64,000 nucleotides of DNA from Pandoraea faecigallinarum (GTDB lineage Bacteria; Pseudomonadota; Gammaproteobacteria; Burkholderiales; Burkholderiaceae): the NCBI RefSeq assembly GCF_001029105.3, contig NZ_CP011807.3:2418001-2482000 (forward strand). The letters run 5' to 3'. Position 1 is the first letter of the stretch. Every line of letters begins with the position of its first letter. Below the pieces are notes generated by a model, which saw only the letters and a list, made by a program, of their open reading frames with translations, made no database searches and was not told the DNA's origin. Positions 38,237-48,100 of this stretch are shown piece by piece. The position numbers and the translations under genes were made by a program.

Positions 38237-38848
38237 ATGCCACGTTCTTCTCCCCGCTTCGACGATGTTACGCTGGGACGCTTGCATACAGCCGCGCGTC
38301 GGGCCGACGCCGCGCATCGCGATTCGAACGCCGCCTTCCTCGATCAATTCATTCGCGATGCCCTCGGCACGACGCATCGTCTGCATAGCGCACAGACCTA
38401 TCTGCGCGTATTGGCGGGTGCGGGCATCGAACGGTTGCCCAGCGCGGGAACCGTGCAGCGCGCCATTACCCGCGCCCGCGGCGGGGCCGCCACCGTGACG
38501 GGCGATCCCGCCGACGTGAGGATGCAGCCGGCCGCGCAATTCACGCTCGCACAGCACGTGGCGCGGGTCATGGCGCTGCTCAGTCCTGACGGCAGCGGGC
38601 TTCAGGCCATCGGTCAGGGCGGCGAACCGCCGTTCGACGCCGCCGACGCGTACCGGCAGTTGCAGCGCCTCGAAGACGAGAACCGCGCGCTGCGTGTCCG
38701 CGCCGAGGAACTGACCGCCATGCTGATGGCTGCCCGCGTGGCGTTGGCCGAAGCGCTTGGCCACCATGGGGCGCGCGGGGAGGGGATGCCGGGGGCTGCG
38801 GTCGCACGGCACACGAATTCCCGGCGTGGCACCGGCAAAAAGTCCTGA
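38237..38848 (+). CDS. unknown protein with HTH-like N-terminus and C-terminal coiled coil
   Basis: A 203-residue protein I cannot assign to a family. The N-terminal region (about residues 1-80) is helical and basic and contains LRVLAGAGIERLPSAGTVQR and AITRARGGAATVTGDP, a pattern reminiscent of the DNA-binding part of KfrA-like proteins. Residues about 135-175 (AADAYRQLQRLEDENRALRVRAEELTAML, in pieces) form a probable coiled coil. The tail is Arg/Lys-rich. A DNA-binding or nucleoid-associated protein is a reasonable guess. The perfect dyad about 95 bases upstream could be its own operator. It starts with an ATG; the ribosome site is weak. Confidence 0.6.
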   Translation: MPRSSPRFDDVTLGRLHTAARRADAAHRDSNAAFLDQFIRDALGTTHRLHSAQTYLRVLAGAGIERLPSAGTVQRAITRARGGAATVTGDPADVRMQPAAQFTLAQHVARVMALLSPDGSGLQAIGQGGEPPFDAADAYRQLQRLEDENRALRVRAEELTAMLMAARVALAEALGHHGARGEGMPGAAVARHTNSRRGTGKKS

Positions 38849-39003
38849 GCGTCTCGGGGCGGCTTATGCCGCTATTCCCCTATCCGGGCACCGGCGTGAC
38901 GTTCGGCAAGTCCGGCGTGCCCGCGTCCACTGCCGCCGGGGGCGCGCTTGATTTTTGGGATGACACGGGATTGAATGCCATATTCCATTTACGGACGACG
39001 GAT

Positions 39004-39780
39004 ATGGCGAATCGCGCTTCCATGCACGGCTTCCCGGCGTTAGTGCTATGCCTGACGGTTGGGGCATTTACCTGCTTCGCACCGAATGCCGCCTCTGCCG
39101 CCTCTGCCGCCGATCCGTCGGCGTCCGCCGCCTTCGCCGCGAACAGCGACATCGATCGGACACTCACGAGGTGCCTCGATGCCCCGGAGAAGCAGTCCAC
39201 CGGCGCACAGGACGAGTGCATCGTCGATGCGACCCACGCGTGGGATGTGCGTCTGAATGCCAGCTATCGGGCGTTGCAAAACGACCTTCCCGAGGCGTCG
39301 CGTCCGGCGTTGCTTGCCGCGCAGCGCGCGTGGCTCGCCAGCCGGGACGCCGATCAAAAGCTCATCGCCGCGGTGTACGCCACGGTGCGCGGCACAATGT
39401 ATGCACCGATGAACGCCAACGACGTCATGATGCTGACCAAACGTCGCGCCCAGACGCTCACCCGGTATGCCGCAGATCTGTCGTATGCGCGCGCCGGTGA
39501 ATTTCGGCCAATGCCGGCAGGCGAGGCGAAGATGTCGGACATCGACGCCGTAACGCGGCGGATCGAGCGACGTCTGCCGGCGTCCGCCCGCGGCATCGTG
39601 AGGGCGTCCGAGGGGAAATGGCGGGCGTTCATGTCGGCGCAGACCGCGCTGATCGCGGCGATTTGTCCGGCAGGCGGGGCGCCCGGCGCGAAGGCGTGCC
39701 GCGGCGCGCAGCGCGATGCCGAGCGCGCAGCGCGTATGGCACAGATCGAGGGACTGGAGGGAAAGATCGGCGCCGACTGA
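39004..39780 (+). CDS. LprI-type lysozyme inhibitor family protein (DUF1311), exported
   Basis: A 258-residue protein with an N-terminal signal peptide (ALVLCLTVGAFTCFAPNAASA). The mature part has the LprI/DUF1311 pattern: CLDAPEKQSTGAQDECIVDATHAWDVRLNASY spread around paired Cys, and RPALLAAQRAWLASRDA. A second copy-like half ends in another Cys pair (AAICPAGGAPGAKAC). LprI of mycobacteria inhibits lysozyme; most family members are uncharacterised. The start at 39004 was chosen because it directly precedes the signal peptide; a frame from 38866 adds an unrelated N-terminus. Confidence 0.8.
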   Translation: MANRASMHGFPALVLCLTVGAFTCFAPNAASAASAADPSASAAFAANSDIDRTLTRCLDAPEKQSTGAQDECIVDATHAWDVRLNASYRALQNDLPEASRPALLAAQRAWLASRDADQKLIAAVYATVRGTMYAPMNANDVMMLTKRRAQTLTRYAADLSYARAGEFRPMPAGEAKMSDIDAVTRRIERRLPASARGIVRASEGKWRAFMSAQTALIAAICPAGGAPGAKACRGAQRDAERAARMAQIEGLEGKIGAD

Positions 39781-39788
39781 GCCGGTGG

Positions 39789-40670
39789 TTAATCAGTGCG
39801 TTGCACACGCGCGAGTAACCACGCCATGGCCGCGGTGACGACAGCTGTCGCGACGACCGCCTTCCAGACCGATCGCGTGACGGCCCAGGTGCCCACGGCC
39901 ACACCGGCGAAGACGAAGATCGCCACCCATTCGAGCACCTTGTCGAGCGTATTGGGCGCGCGATATCGCTTCGTGTCACTCGCCGGCGCGCGGGCGGACG
40001 GCGCTTGCCGGGCACGCGGCGCACAGGCCGGGAACGCTTCGATCAACGTCTTGCTCGGCCAGGGATGGATCTCCGCGCGCGGATTGCCGACGCCGGTCGA
40101 GCGCCAGACGGCGTCGGTGTCGGGCGCGCGCTTCAGGTCCTCGATTTCCTCGGCAACCCCGGCGGGTACGTGAGCGCCGTGGTCGAGCGCGGCGACTTGC
40201 TCCAGTTCCGTCGTCATGCCCTCGGTGGCGTCGGTGACATCGGGCAGGCCGCTCGTGCGAATCAGGATGAAGCCGCCGTACGCGCTGCGAATGTAGTCGA
40301 CAAACGCATCGAAGATCGGGCGATAACGCTCGCCGAGCAGCGCAATGAGGTTATCGCGGCGCCGGGCCGCTCGTTCGAGTGCAAGGCCTTTGGTCGTCAC
40401 CAGATAGGGATATCTGGCATCTCTTTCTTCCGGAGCTGCGCCTTCCAGAAACTCTTCGATCTCAATCGCATCGTCGTCGGGGTCGAAGTCGTCGATGACG
40501 TACGCGAAGCGAATGTCTTCGGTGGCAAACAAAATCCGCCAGAACAGCGGGAAATAGGCGTTGGCTTCCAGCGACGGGCCGCCGGCGGAAAAATAGGTCT
40601 TCAGTTCGCCTTTGCGGCCCTCCGGCATGCGTGGCCACGGCGGACTCTCGAGAAAGACAGGATGTGACAT
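39789..40670 (-). CDS. unknown protein with C-terminal membrane hairpin
   Basis: A 293-residue protein I do not recognise. The first 230 residues are soluble and rich in acidic residues (DDFDPDDDAIEIEEFLEG), with a helical middle. Two hydrophobic stretches near the C-terminus (VLEWVAIFVFAGVAVGTWAV and VVATAVVTAAMAWLLARV, about residues 245-290) suggest a tail-anchored membrane hairpin. The start MSHPVFLESP at 40668-40670 was preferred over a longer frame. It is convergent with the LprI-type gene (8 bases between stops). No functional guess is justified. Confidence 0.65.
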   Translation of the reverse strand: MSHPVFLESPPWPRMPEGRKGELKTYFSAGGPSLEANAYFPLFWRILFATEDIRFAYVIDDFDPDDDAIEIEEFLEGAAPEERDARYPYLVTTKGLALERAARRRDNLIALLGERYRPIFDAFVDYIRSAYGGFILIRTSGLPDVTDATEGMTTELEQVAALDHGAHVPAGVAEEIEDLKRAPDTDAVWRSTGVGNPRAEIHPWPSKTLIEAFPACAPRARQAPSARAPASDTKRYRAPNTLDKVLEWVAIFVFAGVAVGTWAVTRSVWKAVVATAVVTAAMAWLLARVQRTD

Positions 40671-40842
40671 TTCTTGAGCCTTCGGCTGAGTTGGTCGGTG
40701 CATCGGGAGATGGCACGCCAAAAAGCCTTGGACCAAATCGGGCGAGCCGCCGAAATTCTGGCTGAAATGCCTGTGTTTGTCATCCATGCGACGGAATCAC
40801 GCATCGACGCGGGCGGCGCGTGCCACCGGGAGGCTTTGCCGG

Positions 40843-41616
40843 CTATCGGGGCGAGGGCGCAGCGTCGGCGGCGCCCGTGGCGAGCGCGGCCAAATCGGTC
40901 ACCGGATCCAGCGGTGTCCTGGCCTTGATGCGCTCGCTGTAGCGGTTGACCAGGTAGTCGCGCTTCTCACGCAGCAGCAGCGTGAACTTCACCAGTTCCT
41001 CCATCACGTCGACCACGCGGTCGTAATATGCCGACGGCCGCATGCGACCGGCTTCGTCGAACTCCTGAAAGGCCATGGCAACGGACGATTGATTCGGGAT
41101 GGTGAACATGCGCATCCACCGGCCGAGCTGGCGCAATTGATTGACCGAATTGAACGATTGCGATCCGCCGCTTACCTGCATGACCGCAAGCGTACGGCCT
41201 TGTGTCGGACGGATACCGCCCATGAATAACGGCAGATGATCGATCTGATTCTTGATGACGGCGGAAATCGTGCCGTGGCGCTCAGGGCTGCACCAGACAT
41301 GACCTTCCGACCAGACCGACAGTTCACGCAGTTCTCTCACTTTGGGATGCGCGTCGCCGGCAACGTCATCCGGCATGGGCAGACCGCGCGGATCGAAGAT
41401 ACGCACGTCGGCGCCCATTTGCCTCAGCAACCGAGCGGCTTCTTCAGTGAGCAGCCGGGAGTAGGAGCGTTCCCGCAGCGAGCCGTACAGCATCAGAATG
41501 CGCACCGGGGGCGCGTCCGCCATCCCGAGCCGGGAAGCGATGGAAGTGTCGAGATATTCCGGCTGCGCAGCAGGAAGCGACTCGGGGTGTGACGGTGCTA
41601 CGGGCATGATCGGCAT
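40843..41616 (-). CDS. arsH: ArsH-type NADPH-dependent FMN reductase
   Basis: A 257-residue flavoprotein of the ArsH family, which oxidises or detoxifies organoarsenicals using NADPH and FMN. Diagnostic segments are the FMN-binding [18 protein letters not shown] and [20 protein letters not shown], plus [17 protein letters not shown]. Length and order match ArsH. No arsR, arsB or arsC is visible near it, so it is not in a classical ars operon. A cupin gene lies upstream on the same strand. The start is the ATG at 41614-41616; another in-frame ATG (41605-41607) or a TTG at 41622 is possible. Confidence 0.92.
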   Translation of the reverse strand: MPIMPVAPSHPESLPAAQPEYLDTSIASRLGMADAPPVRILMLYGSLRERSYSRLLTEEAARLLRQMGADVRIFDPRGLPMPDDVAGDAHPKVRELRELSVWSEGHVWCSPERHGTISAVIKNQIDHLPLFMGGIRPTQGRTLAVMQVSGGSQSFNSVNQLRQLGRWMRMFTIPNQSSVAMAFQEFDEAGRMRPSAYYDRVVDVMEELVKFTLLLREKRDYLVNRYSERIKARTPLDPVTDLAALATGAADAAPSPR

Positions 41617-41633
41617 TCGCAAGAAAATTAAAT

Positions 41634-41653
41634 ATTTCCAATATTATGGAAAT
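41634..41653. promoter_or_regulatory. inverted repeat ATTTCCA-N6-TGGAAAT before arsH
   Basis: Perfect 7-bp arms around a 6-base spacer, in an AT-rich stretch that begins 17 bases upstream of the chosen arsH start. The position and dyad suggest an operator for an ArsR- or MarR-type repressor encoded elsewhere. Confidence 0.55.
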
Positions 41654-41681
41654 GTTATTGCGAACGCAAGAAATCGATGCG

Positions 41682-42107
41682 TCAGATCCATTGATCGTTG
41701 GCGACCGTGCGTTCGCTGGCGGCACCGTCACCGGTGTTCGCGACGCCACGTGGCTCGATGAGCAGCAGCTTCACTTCGGTAACGGCGCAGGGCTTGTGCG
41801 CCACGCCTTTCGGCACGACGCCCATCTGCCCGGCACGCAATACCATCGCCCCGTCGCCGCGCGGACCGCCGCGAAACTCGATACGCAATTCGCCGTCCAG
41901 CACGATGAACGTTTCGTCGGTGTCCCCGTGCTGGTGCCAGACGAAATCCCCCTGAAGCTTGACGACCTTGAACTGGTAGTCGTTCATTTGGGCAACGACG
42001 CGCGGCTGCCAGTGGCCGTCGATTTGTGCGATCTTGCCCGCCAGATCGATGGCTTCGCATTGGCCGCGTGTCGGCCGGGCATTGGGGGATTGGGGGAAGT
42101 CAGACAT
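41682..42107 (-). CDS. cupin-domain protein
   Basis: A 141-residue single-domain cupin. The two cupin motifs are visible: FVWHQHGDTDETFIVLDGELRIEF with the His-x-His and Glu metal ligands, and GVVPKGVAHKPCAV with the third His. Such small cupins bind a metal and act as isomerases, dioxygenases or sensors; the substrate is unknown. It ends 65 bases before the arsH start on the same strand, and the two may be co-transcribed. Confidence 0.9.
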   Translation of the reverse strand: MSDFPQSPNARPTRGQCEAIDLAGKIAQIDGHWQPRVVAQMNDYQFKVVKLQGDFVWHQHGDTDETFIVLDGELRIEFRGGPRGDGAMVLRAGQMGVVPKGVAHKPCAVTEVKLLLIEPRGVANTGDGAASERTVANDQWI

Positions 42108-42219
42108 CGTTCTCTCCGTTCGTTTAGGGAATGCGTCGAGAATATGTCGCGCCGGGCGTCGCGTATTGAACGATTGTGGGTGCAGGCCGTGAGGCGTTCG
42201 GAAGATACTTGAGACGCGC

Positions 42220-43044
42220 TCAGGGCGCGTTCATGCCTCGGGCGATCCGGAGCCAGCGTCCCGGTGTGAGGCCGAAGGTCTTGAGGAAATGGCGCGTCAT
42301 GTGGCTCTGATCGGCGAATCCCGCGTCGGTTGCCGCCGTCGCCAGCGAGGCGCCCGTGAGCAGCATGCGACGTACGATGTCGAGGCGGCGCATCGTAAGG
42401 TAACGATACGGGCTGGTGCCATAGAAAGTGCGGAAGTCGTTCGACAGACTCCAGCGGTCGCGGCCGGTTTCGGCTTCCACCTCGTCGAGCGTCACCACGC
42501 GCGTGCAGTTGGCGTGCAGATAGTCGCGCGCGCGTCGTGCGGCGAGATAGTCGCCTTTTTCCGGGAGACGGGAGATGCCCGCAACGTCGGCAAGTGCATG
42601 CGCCAGTTCGGCCAGCGCGTCGCTCTGTTCGAGCGGCTCGAACGTGTAGCCGACATGTTGCAGCAGGCTTTCGGTCGCTGCGGCAAGACGGGGATCGGTA
42701 GTTACCCCCCCTTCGATGAACGGCAGCGCGCGCCCGCCCAGCACGTCCTGAAAGTGTGCCGGCTCGACATAAATCATGCGGTAGCGGAAACCCTCGCTCG
42801 TGCCCGCCTGACCGTCGTGCAATTCGTCCGGATGCAACACCATGGTGTTCCCCGGCAGGCTGTCGCGTTGGCTGCGCCGGTAGTTGAAGCGCTGCACGCC
42901 CGCGAGGGTACGGCCGATCGCGTACGTATCGTGCCGATGCATGGCATACGCTTTGTCCCGAAACCAGGCCTCGATACGCTCAACGCCTTCTGAAGGCGCC
43001 GCGCGCATCACCCAGTCGGAGGACACTGCTGCTTTTCGGGGCAT
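42220..43044 (-). CDS. AraC-family transcriptional regulator
   Basis: A 274-residue activator with an N-terminal AraC cupin-like effector domain (YAMHRHDTYAIGRTLAGVQRF, HPDELHDGQAG). A C-terminal double helix-turn-helix follows (TLDEVEAETGRDRWSLSNDFRTFYG and ATAATDAGFADQSHMTRHFLKTFGLTPGRW, each shortened here). It is divergent from the maleylacetoacetate-isomerase-like gene. The intergenic region carries two identical 18-bp elements and a triple 11-bp repeat. The family often activates the adjacent divergent gene, but which gene is the target is open. Confidence 0.92.
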   Translation of the reverse strand: MPRKAAVSSDWVMRAAPSEGVERIEAWFRDKAYAMHRHDTYAIGRTLAGVQRFNYRRSQRDSLPGNTMVLHPDELHDGQAGTSEGFRYRMIYVEPAHFQDVLGGRALPFIEGGVTTDPRLAAATESLLQHVGYTFEPLEQSDALAELAHALADVAGISRLPEKGDYLAARRARDYLHANCTRVVTLDEVEAETGRDRWSLSNDFRTFYGTSPYRYLTMRRLDIVRRMLLTGASLATAATDAGFADQSHMTRHFLKTFGLTPGRWLRIARGMNAP

Positions 43045-43127
43045 GACGAACGAAGAGGAGTGGTGGAGTGCGGGCCGCGGCGGTCGCAGGCGCGAGCCGC
43101 TATTTTATGCCCGATACGTCGTACGGC

Positions 43128-43160
43128 GCCGGGTAGTGGCCGGGTAGTGGCCGGGTAGTG
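43128..43160. repeat. three tandem 11-bp copies of GCCGGGTAGTG
   Basis: Exact tandem copies at 43128-43138, 43139-43149 and 43150-43160, about 85 bases upstream of the AraC start. The 11-base period is about one helical turn. It could be a slippage product or a protein-binding array. Confidence 0.85.
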
Positions 43161-43203
43161 GTCAAGCGCACCACAATCCTACGCCCGGGCATGGCGACAT
43201 AGA

Positions 43204-43263
43204 TAATTGCAAATGCAATCGCTCGGTGGCATTATCGGTGCGATCTAATTGCAAATGCAATCG
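43204..43263. promoter_or_regulatory. two identical 18-bp operator-like elements (TAATTGCAAATGCAATCG)
   Basis: The sequence occurs at 43204-43221 and 43246-43263, 42 bases apart (four helical turns). Each copy contains the dyad ATTGCA-AA-TGCAAT. The second ends 68 bases before the GST start. A dimeric regulator binding twice on the same face of the helix is likely; the AraC protein or another factor are candidates. Confidence 0.65.
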
Positions 43264-43330
43264 TTTGAAAACGAAATGTCGCACGAGTGCGTTTGTTCTC
43301 TTTACGATGGTTCCACGACTGGACTGCCCC

Positions 43331-43981
43331 ATGACAATTCAGCTTTATGGCTTTTGGCGCTCGAACGCCGCGTTTCGCGTGAAGGTCGCGCTTGCATTGA
43401 AGAAGCTGCCGTACGAGGAGATCGAGGTCGATATTTTGGCGGGGCGTCAGTTCGACGACTACGCCAACGTGAATGCGGAGCGCGTGGTGCCCACGCTGGT
43501 GTATCACGGGCAGCGAGTGTTCCAGTCGTTGGCGATCATCGAATTTCTCGACGAGATGCATCCGGCGCCGCGGCTGATGCCGGGCAACCCGCCGGACCGG
43601 GCTTACGCGCGTGCCGTGGCACTGGTGTCGGCGGCCGACTCGCATCCATTTGTCGTGCCGAGGGTCCGAAAACATCTCGCGCAGGCTTACGGTGCAGGCA
43701 TCGATGCCATCGAGGCGTGGTGCGCGCACTGGGGCAGGGAAGGGCTGGCCACGTATGAGCGGATGCTCGAAAAGCGCCCCGCCGCGCCGTTTGCCGTGGG
43801 GGCGGCGCCCACGCTCGCCGACATTTGCATCGCGGGGCAGACGATCATCGGCGACCTGTATCAGGTGGACATCGCGGCGTATCCCCGGGTAGCGGCACTG
43901 GCGAAGCGGTGTTTCGAGATGCCGGAATTTGCCGAGGCGCATCCGTTTCGGCAGCCGGGGTTCAAGGCCGTCCAGATTTGA
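43331..43981 (+). CDS. maiA: maleylacetoacetate isomerase-like glutathione transferase (zeta class)
   Basis: A 216-residue GST. The N-terminal thioredoxin-like domain starts TIQLYGFWRSNAAFRVKVALALK, with the catalytic Ser in the RSNAAFRV segment. The glutathione site VPTLVYHGQRVFQSLAIIEFLDE is typical of zeta-class MAAI. The C-terminal helical domain includes GAAPTLADICIAGQ. In tyrosine and homogentisate breakdown it isomerises maleylacetoacetate to fumarylacetoacetate, but no hmgA or fahA neighbour is visible, so the substrate is open. The ATG at 43331 matches the usual family start. Confidence 0.85.
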   Translation: MTIQLYGFWRSNAAFRVKVALALKKLPYEEIEVDILAGRQFDDYANVNAERVVPTLVYHGQRVFQSLAIIEFLDEMHPAPRLMPGNPPDRAYARAVALVSAADSHPFVVPRVRKHLAQAYGAGIDAIEAWCAHWGREGLATYERMLEKRPAAPFAVGAAPTLADICIAGQTIIGDLYQVDIAAYPRVAALAKRCFEMPEFAEAHPFRQPGFKAVQI

Positions 43982-44030
43982 CGGCTGGTGTGATTCGGGC
44001 GACGGCTGCGCCGGCGGTTCAGACGGCGAT

Positions 44031-44873
44031 TCAGACAGTGGCGAGCGCAGCGGTAAAGAAGCGTTCGCGCATTTCTTCCAGCCCGAGCGATTCCAGCACG
44101 CTTTGCAACCGCTCGGCGGGCCGGCGTCGCGGCAAATCCTTGTACTGCGCGACGATGAGTTCGTTCTTCATCGAATGCTCCCAGCCCACAAGCTCGGTCA
44201 CGCTGACCTGATAGCCATGCGCTTCGAGTTGCAGACAGCGCAACACGTTGGTGACCTGACTGCCGAATTCGCGCGTATGCAACGGATGACGCCAGATTTC
44301 GGTGAGCGGATTGCCCGCCAGTTGCTGGCCCTTGTGCTTGCGCAGCACGGCGGCGACTTCGGCCTGACAGCACGGCACCAGCACGATGTGGCGTGCATGT
44401 TTGGCCAGCGCGAAGCGAATCGCGTCGTCCGTTGCCGTATTGCAGGCGTGTAGTGCGGTGACGACGTCGACGGTTTCGGGCAAGGCAGGCGACGTGATGG
44501 AATCGGCCACGGACAGGTTCAGGAACGACATCCCGGGAAATCCGAGGCGCGCGGCCAATGCCGTCGACGTCTTGACGAGTTCTTCGCGGGTTTCGATGCC
44601 GAAGATATGCGAGTCGTCCGCCAGCGCCTTGAAGAACAGATCGTAGAGGATGAAGCCCAGATAGGACTTGCCTGCGCCGTGATCGACGAGGGTTACGCGG
44701 CCATTCCCGGTTTTGACTTCCTGGAGCAGCGGCTCGATGAACTGAAACAGATGGTAGACCTGCTTGAGCTTGCGCCGGCTGTCCTGATTCATCTTGCCGT
44801 CGCGCGTCAGGATATGAAGCTCCTTGAGCAACTCGATGGACTGGCCGGGGCGGATTTCGTGGGTATTCGACAT
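44031..44873 (-). CDS. class I SAM-dependent methyltransferase (GSTCD/METTL-like domain)
   Basis: A 280-residue protein with a Rossmann-like SAM-binding domain: VTLVDHGAGKSYLGFILYDLF (motif I), GIETREEL (acidic motif II) and VDVVTALHACNTATDDAIRF (post-I/catalytic region). The fold resembles the methyltransferase_32 family, whose substrate is unknown. An N-terminal helical segment (residues 1-50) precedes the domain. It is convergent with the GST gene (49 bases between stops). Confidence 0.88.
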   Translation of the reverse strand: MSNTHEIRPGQSIELLKELHILTRDGKMNQDSRRKLKQVYHLFQFIEPLLQEVKTGNGRVTLVDHGAGKSYLGFILYDLFFKALADDSHIFGIETREELVKTSTALAARLGFPGMSFLNLSVADSITSPALPETVDVVTALHACNTATDDAIRFALAKHARHIVLVPCCQAEVAAVLRKHKGQQLAGNPLTEIWRHPLHTREFGSQVTNVLRCLQLEAHGYQVSVTELVGWEHSMKNELIVAQYKDLPRRRPAERLQSVLESLGLEEMRERFFTAALATV

Positions 44874-45194
44874 GGGGAAGCGGTTCGGCAGCGGGAGGGG
44901 CCTCCCGGAAACCGACAGTTTACCGAAAAGTGTGCCAAAGGCGCGCGTGAGCAGCCATGCGCCTGGCCTTGGCCTCGCGAGATCGCGCCGGCGCTCGCGT
45001 TGGTGATGGAGGCATTACGCTTGAATTAATTTGTCATGCCGGTGCTTTCACGAAAACAATTGCGGGAAGCCATTTCGTGGGCCGTCGCGAGTCGATGCCG
45101 GTATAAGTTCGGGATAAAACGATTTTCACTCCGAATCATAATTTGTTATTGTTGCGAAACCAGAAGATCTTAATAAGTCGCCTGAGATCGTCGC
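44874..45194. other. intergenic region upstream of the autotransporter
   Basis: These 321 bases hold no credible gene. The half next to the autotransporter becomes AT-rich (about 45020-45180), consistent with its promoter, but no clear -35/-10 pair or operator was recognised. The methyltransferase promoter on the minus strand lies at the left end. Confidence 0.5.
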
Positions 45195-48100
45195 ATGACG
45201 GATTTCAGGACGAACAAGTCCCGTAGAGGAGTTCGCCGATTGTCTGCCGACCGTGTCAAGACGTCGTTTATCGTGCCCACCGCCAGGCCATGGAATAGCA
45301 ACTTGCCAAAGAAGGGGTTATTTGGCGCCATCGTTTGCCATCGTGCAGTTTTAACGACCGCTATTACCGCGCTTCTGCCTTCCGCGCAGGCGTTCGCGCA
45401 ATGTGCCACTGCGCCAACGGCGCTCAACATCTCGTCGGGTAATTGTTCCGATCCGGCGTTCACCTCGCGGGACAGTGCCGGATCGGCGCCCGTGGTCGAG
45501 GTCTCCGATACTGGCGTCTATCGTGGCACCTCCGTCACTCTTAGCGCGACCGGCACGGGCTATGGCGTGCATGCGACCCGCGGCGGGACGGTCACGCTGG
45601 ACGGCACGCAGCAGGATCACACCACGATCACCACATTTGGTCTGAGCGGGCACGGCCTTTATGCCGACGGCGGCGGTTCGATTACCGGTAGCAATGTGTC
45701 CGTGGATTCGGTCGGTACCGGCGCATATGGCGTCGGTGCGCTAGGGGCAGGCAGCAATGTCACGCTAACGGACAGCGAGGTGATCACGGAGGGCGCCAAT
45801 GCCACCGGCGCCTATGCGGCCAGCGGCGGGTCGATCACCTTGACCGGTACCAGCGTCACGACCCAGGGCGCGGGCGCCTCCGCTCTCGTCGCGGATGCCG
45901 GCGGCACGATCGCGTTCAGCAACGCGAGTACTTTCAGCAATGGCGACAATGCGCCCGGCGCGGTCGCGTCCGGAGCGGGCAGCCGGTTGATGCTGAACAA
46001 CGCCTTCGTGAACGTCTACGGCAATGGCAGTGCCGGCCTCGTCGCCTCCGGCGGCGCCGGAATCACGATGAGCGGCGGCGCCATTGCGACGGGCGACTAT
46101 TTCGGAAGCACCGTCATCGCGAACTCACCGGGCATGCTTGCCTCGGGCGTCGGCAGCCGCATTCAGGTAAGCAACGGAGCAACCTCGGCCACCTATGGCG
46201 CCAACAGCCCTGGCATCTGGGCGGACGCGGGCGGCAGGATCGACTTTTCGGGCTATGGCATCTTCACCTACCAGCCGGATTCGCCGGGCGCGGTAGCGAG
46301 CGGCGCGGGCAGTACGGTGACGTTGGCCGGCACGATCGTCCGAACCTCCGGCCCTTCGAGCGCCGGCGTGCTTGTCACGGGCGCAGGCACGATGATTGTG
46401 ACCGGCACCGAGATCACGACCGGGTTCACGGTTGTCGGGGGCAGTTCGCCTGCCATCACTTATCCGGAAGCCCAGCGAGGCTCGACAGCCGACGGTGCGC
46501 AGGTCGTCGGCGCGGGCAGCCGGTTGCAGGCCGAGAACGCCCGTATCACCACGAATGGCGAAGGTGCCATTGGCGTTAGCGTCAGTCAGGGTGCCACGGC
46601 GTCGATCACCGGCGGCACCCTTACGACGAAAGGGGCCGACTCGCCCACAGTCGGTGGTGCGGACGGCGCACGGGCGACCGATGCCGGGAGCAGCATCACC
46701 CTTTCCGGTACGTCGGTAAGCACCGAGAACGTCAACGCCGTCGGATTGCGGACGATGGCGGGAGGCGCGATCACCGCCACGGACGTCACGGTCGCCACGC
46801 GCGGACAGCAGGCGTTCGGCGCTTCCGCACAGGACGCCGGCAGCACGATCGCGCTCAACCGTGCCGCCATTACGACCACCGGCAACGCCGCACATGGAAT
46901 TGCCGTTGTCAACGGCGGTGCCATCGTCACCACCGACACCACGGTGGCGGTGAGCGGGGCCGGTGCCGCAGCGCTCTACGTTGCCGGCAGTGCGCCGGGC
47001 GCCGCGTCGATCACCGGCGGCAGCCTGAGCGCCACCAGCGGCGCACTCGTCCTCGCCGAGGGCGGCACGGGAACCGTCTCCATCGGTGGTGGCACGGTGC
47101 TGACGCCGGCCATCGTGAACGGCCGGCGCCTGCTCGCGCAAGTGAGCGAGGACGCGGCGGGCACGCCGAGCCGCCTGACGCTGAACATTGCGGGCATCTC
47201 CGCCCTCGACGGCGACATCGTCGTCGATCCGTCAACCCTCATCTACCGGTTGAGCAGCAGCCAATGGAGCGGCAATCTGGTGCTGACCGGCCCGGGCAAT
47301 ACGGTCAGCGCGAACCTGACGGCATCGCGGTGGACGGGCGACTTGCTGGCCGACGCAGGCAATACCGCGGATGTTTCGCTGGCGGGCACGAGCGTGTGGA
47401 CTGGCCGGGCGCGTAACGCAACCAACATCGCTATCGACGCCAGCAGCACCTGGAACATGACAGGGAATTCCAACGCGTCCGGCACGGTGTCCAACGCCGG
47501 TCTGATCCAGTTCCTTCCGCAATCCGGCGCCTACAGCACCCTGACGGTGGGCAGCTACACCGGTGCTCCCGGGAGCAGGATCGGCTTTAACACTTATCTC
47601 GGCGCCGACAACTCGCCGACCAACCTGCTGGTGGTCAATGGTGGTCAGGCGAGCGGCGCGACATCCCTATTCGTCAACAACAGTGGAGGGCAGGGGGCGC
47701 AGACGGTGGCGGACGGCATTCGGCTCGTGCAGGTGACTGGCGGCGGCAGTACGACCGCGGGTGCCTTTACGCTCGGCCAGCGTGTTGCTGCCGGTGCGTA
47801 CGAGTACGAACTCGTACGCGGTGGCAGCACGAATCCAAACGACTGGTTTCTCCGCTCCCATCTCGTGCAGACTTCCACGGATCCGGCGGCGCCCGGTAGC
47901 ACCGACATTCCGTTGTACCGGCCGGAAGTGGCGCTCTACGCGCCGGTCCCGGCAATCGCGCGGCAGATCGGGCTTTCGACGTTGGGCACGCTGCACGAAC
48001 GCGTTGGCGAGGAGGAGAACCTGCGCGGCGAGACGTCGTCACGCGCTTATGCGAACGGCGCCTGGGGACGTGTTTTCGGGGAGCGGGTGCGCAATCGATG

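Noticed and set aside
46125..47141. Minus-strand frame inside the autotransporter gene
   Set aside because: Arises from the repetitive Gly/Thr-rich passenger; translation is Arg/Gly-rich without recognisable features.
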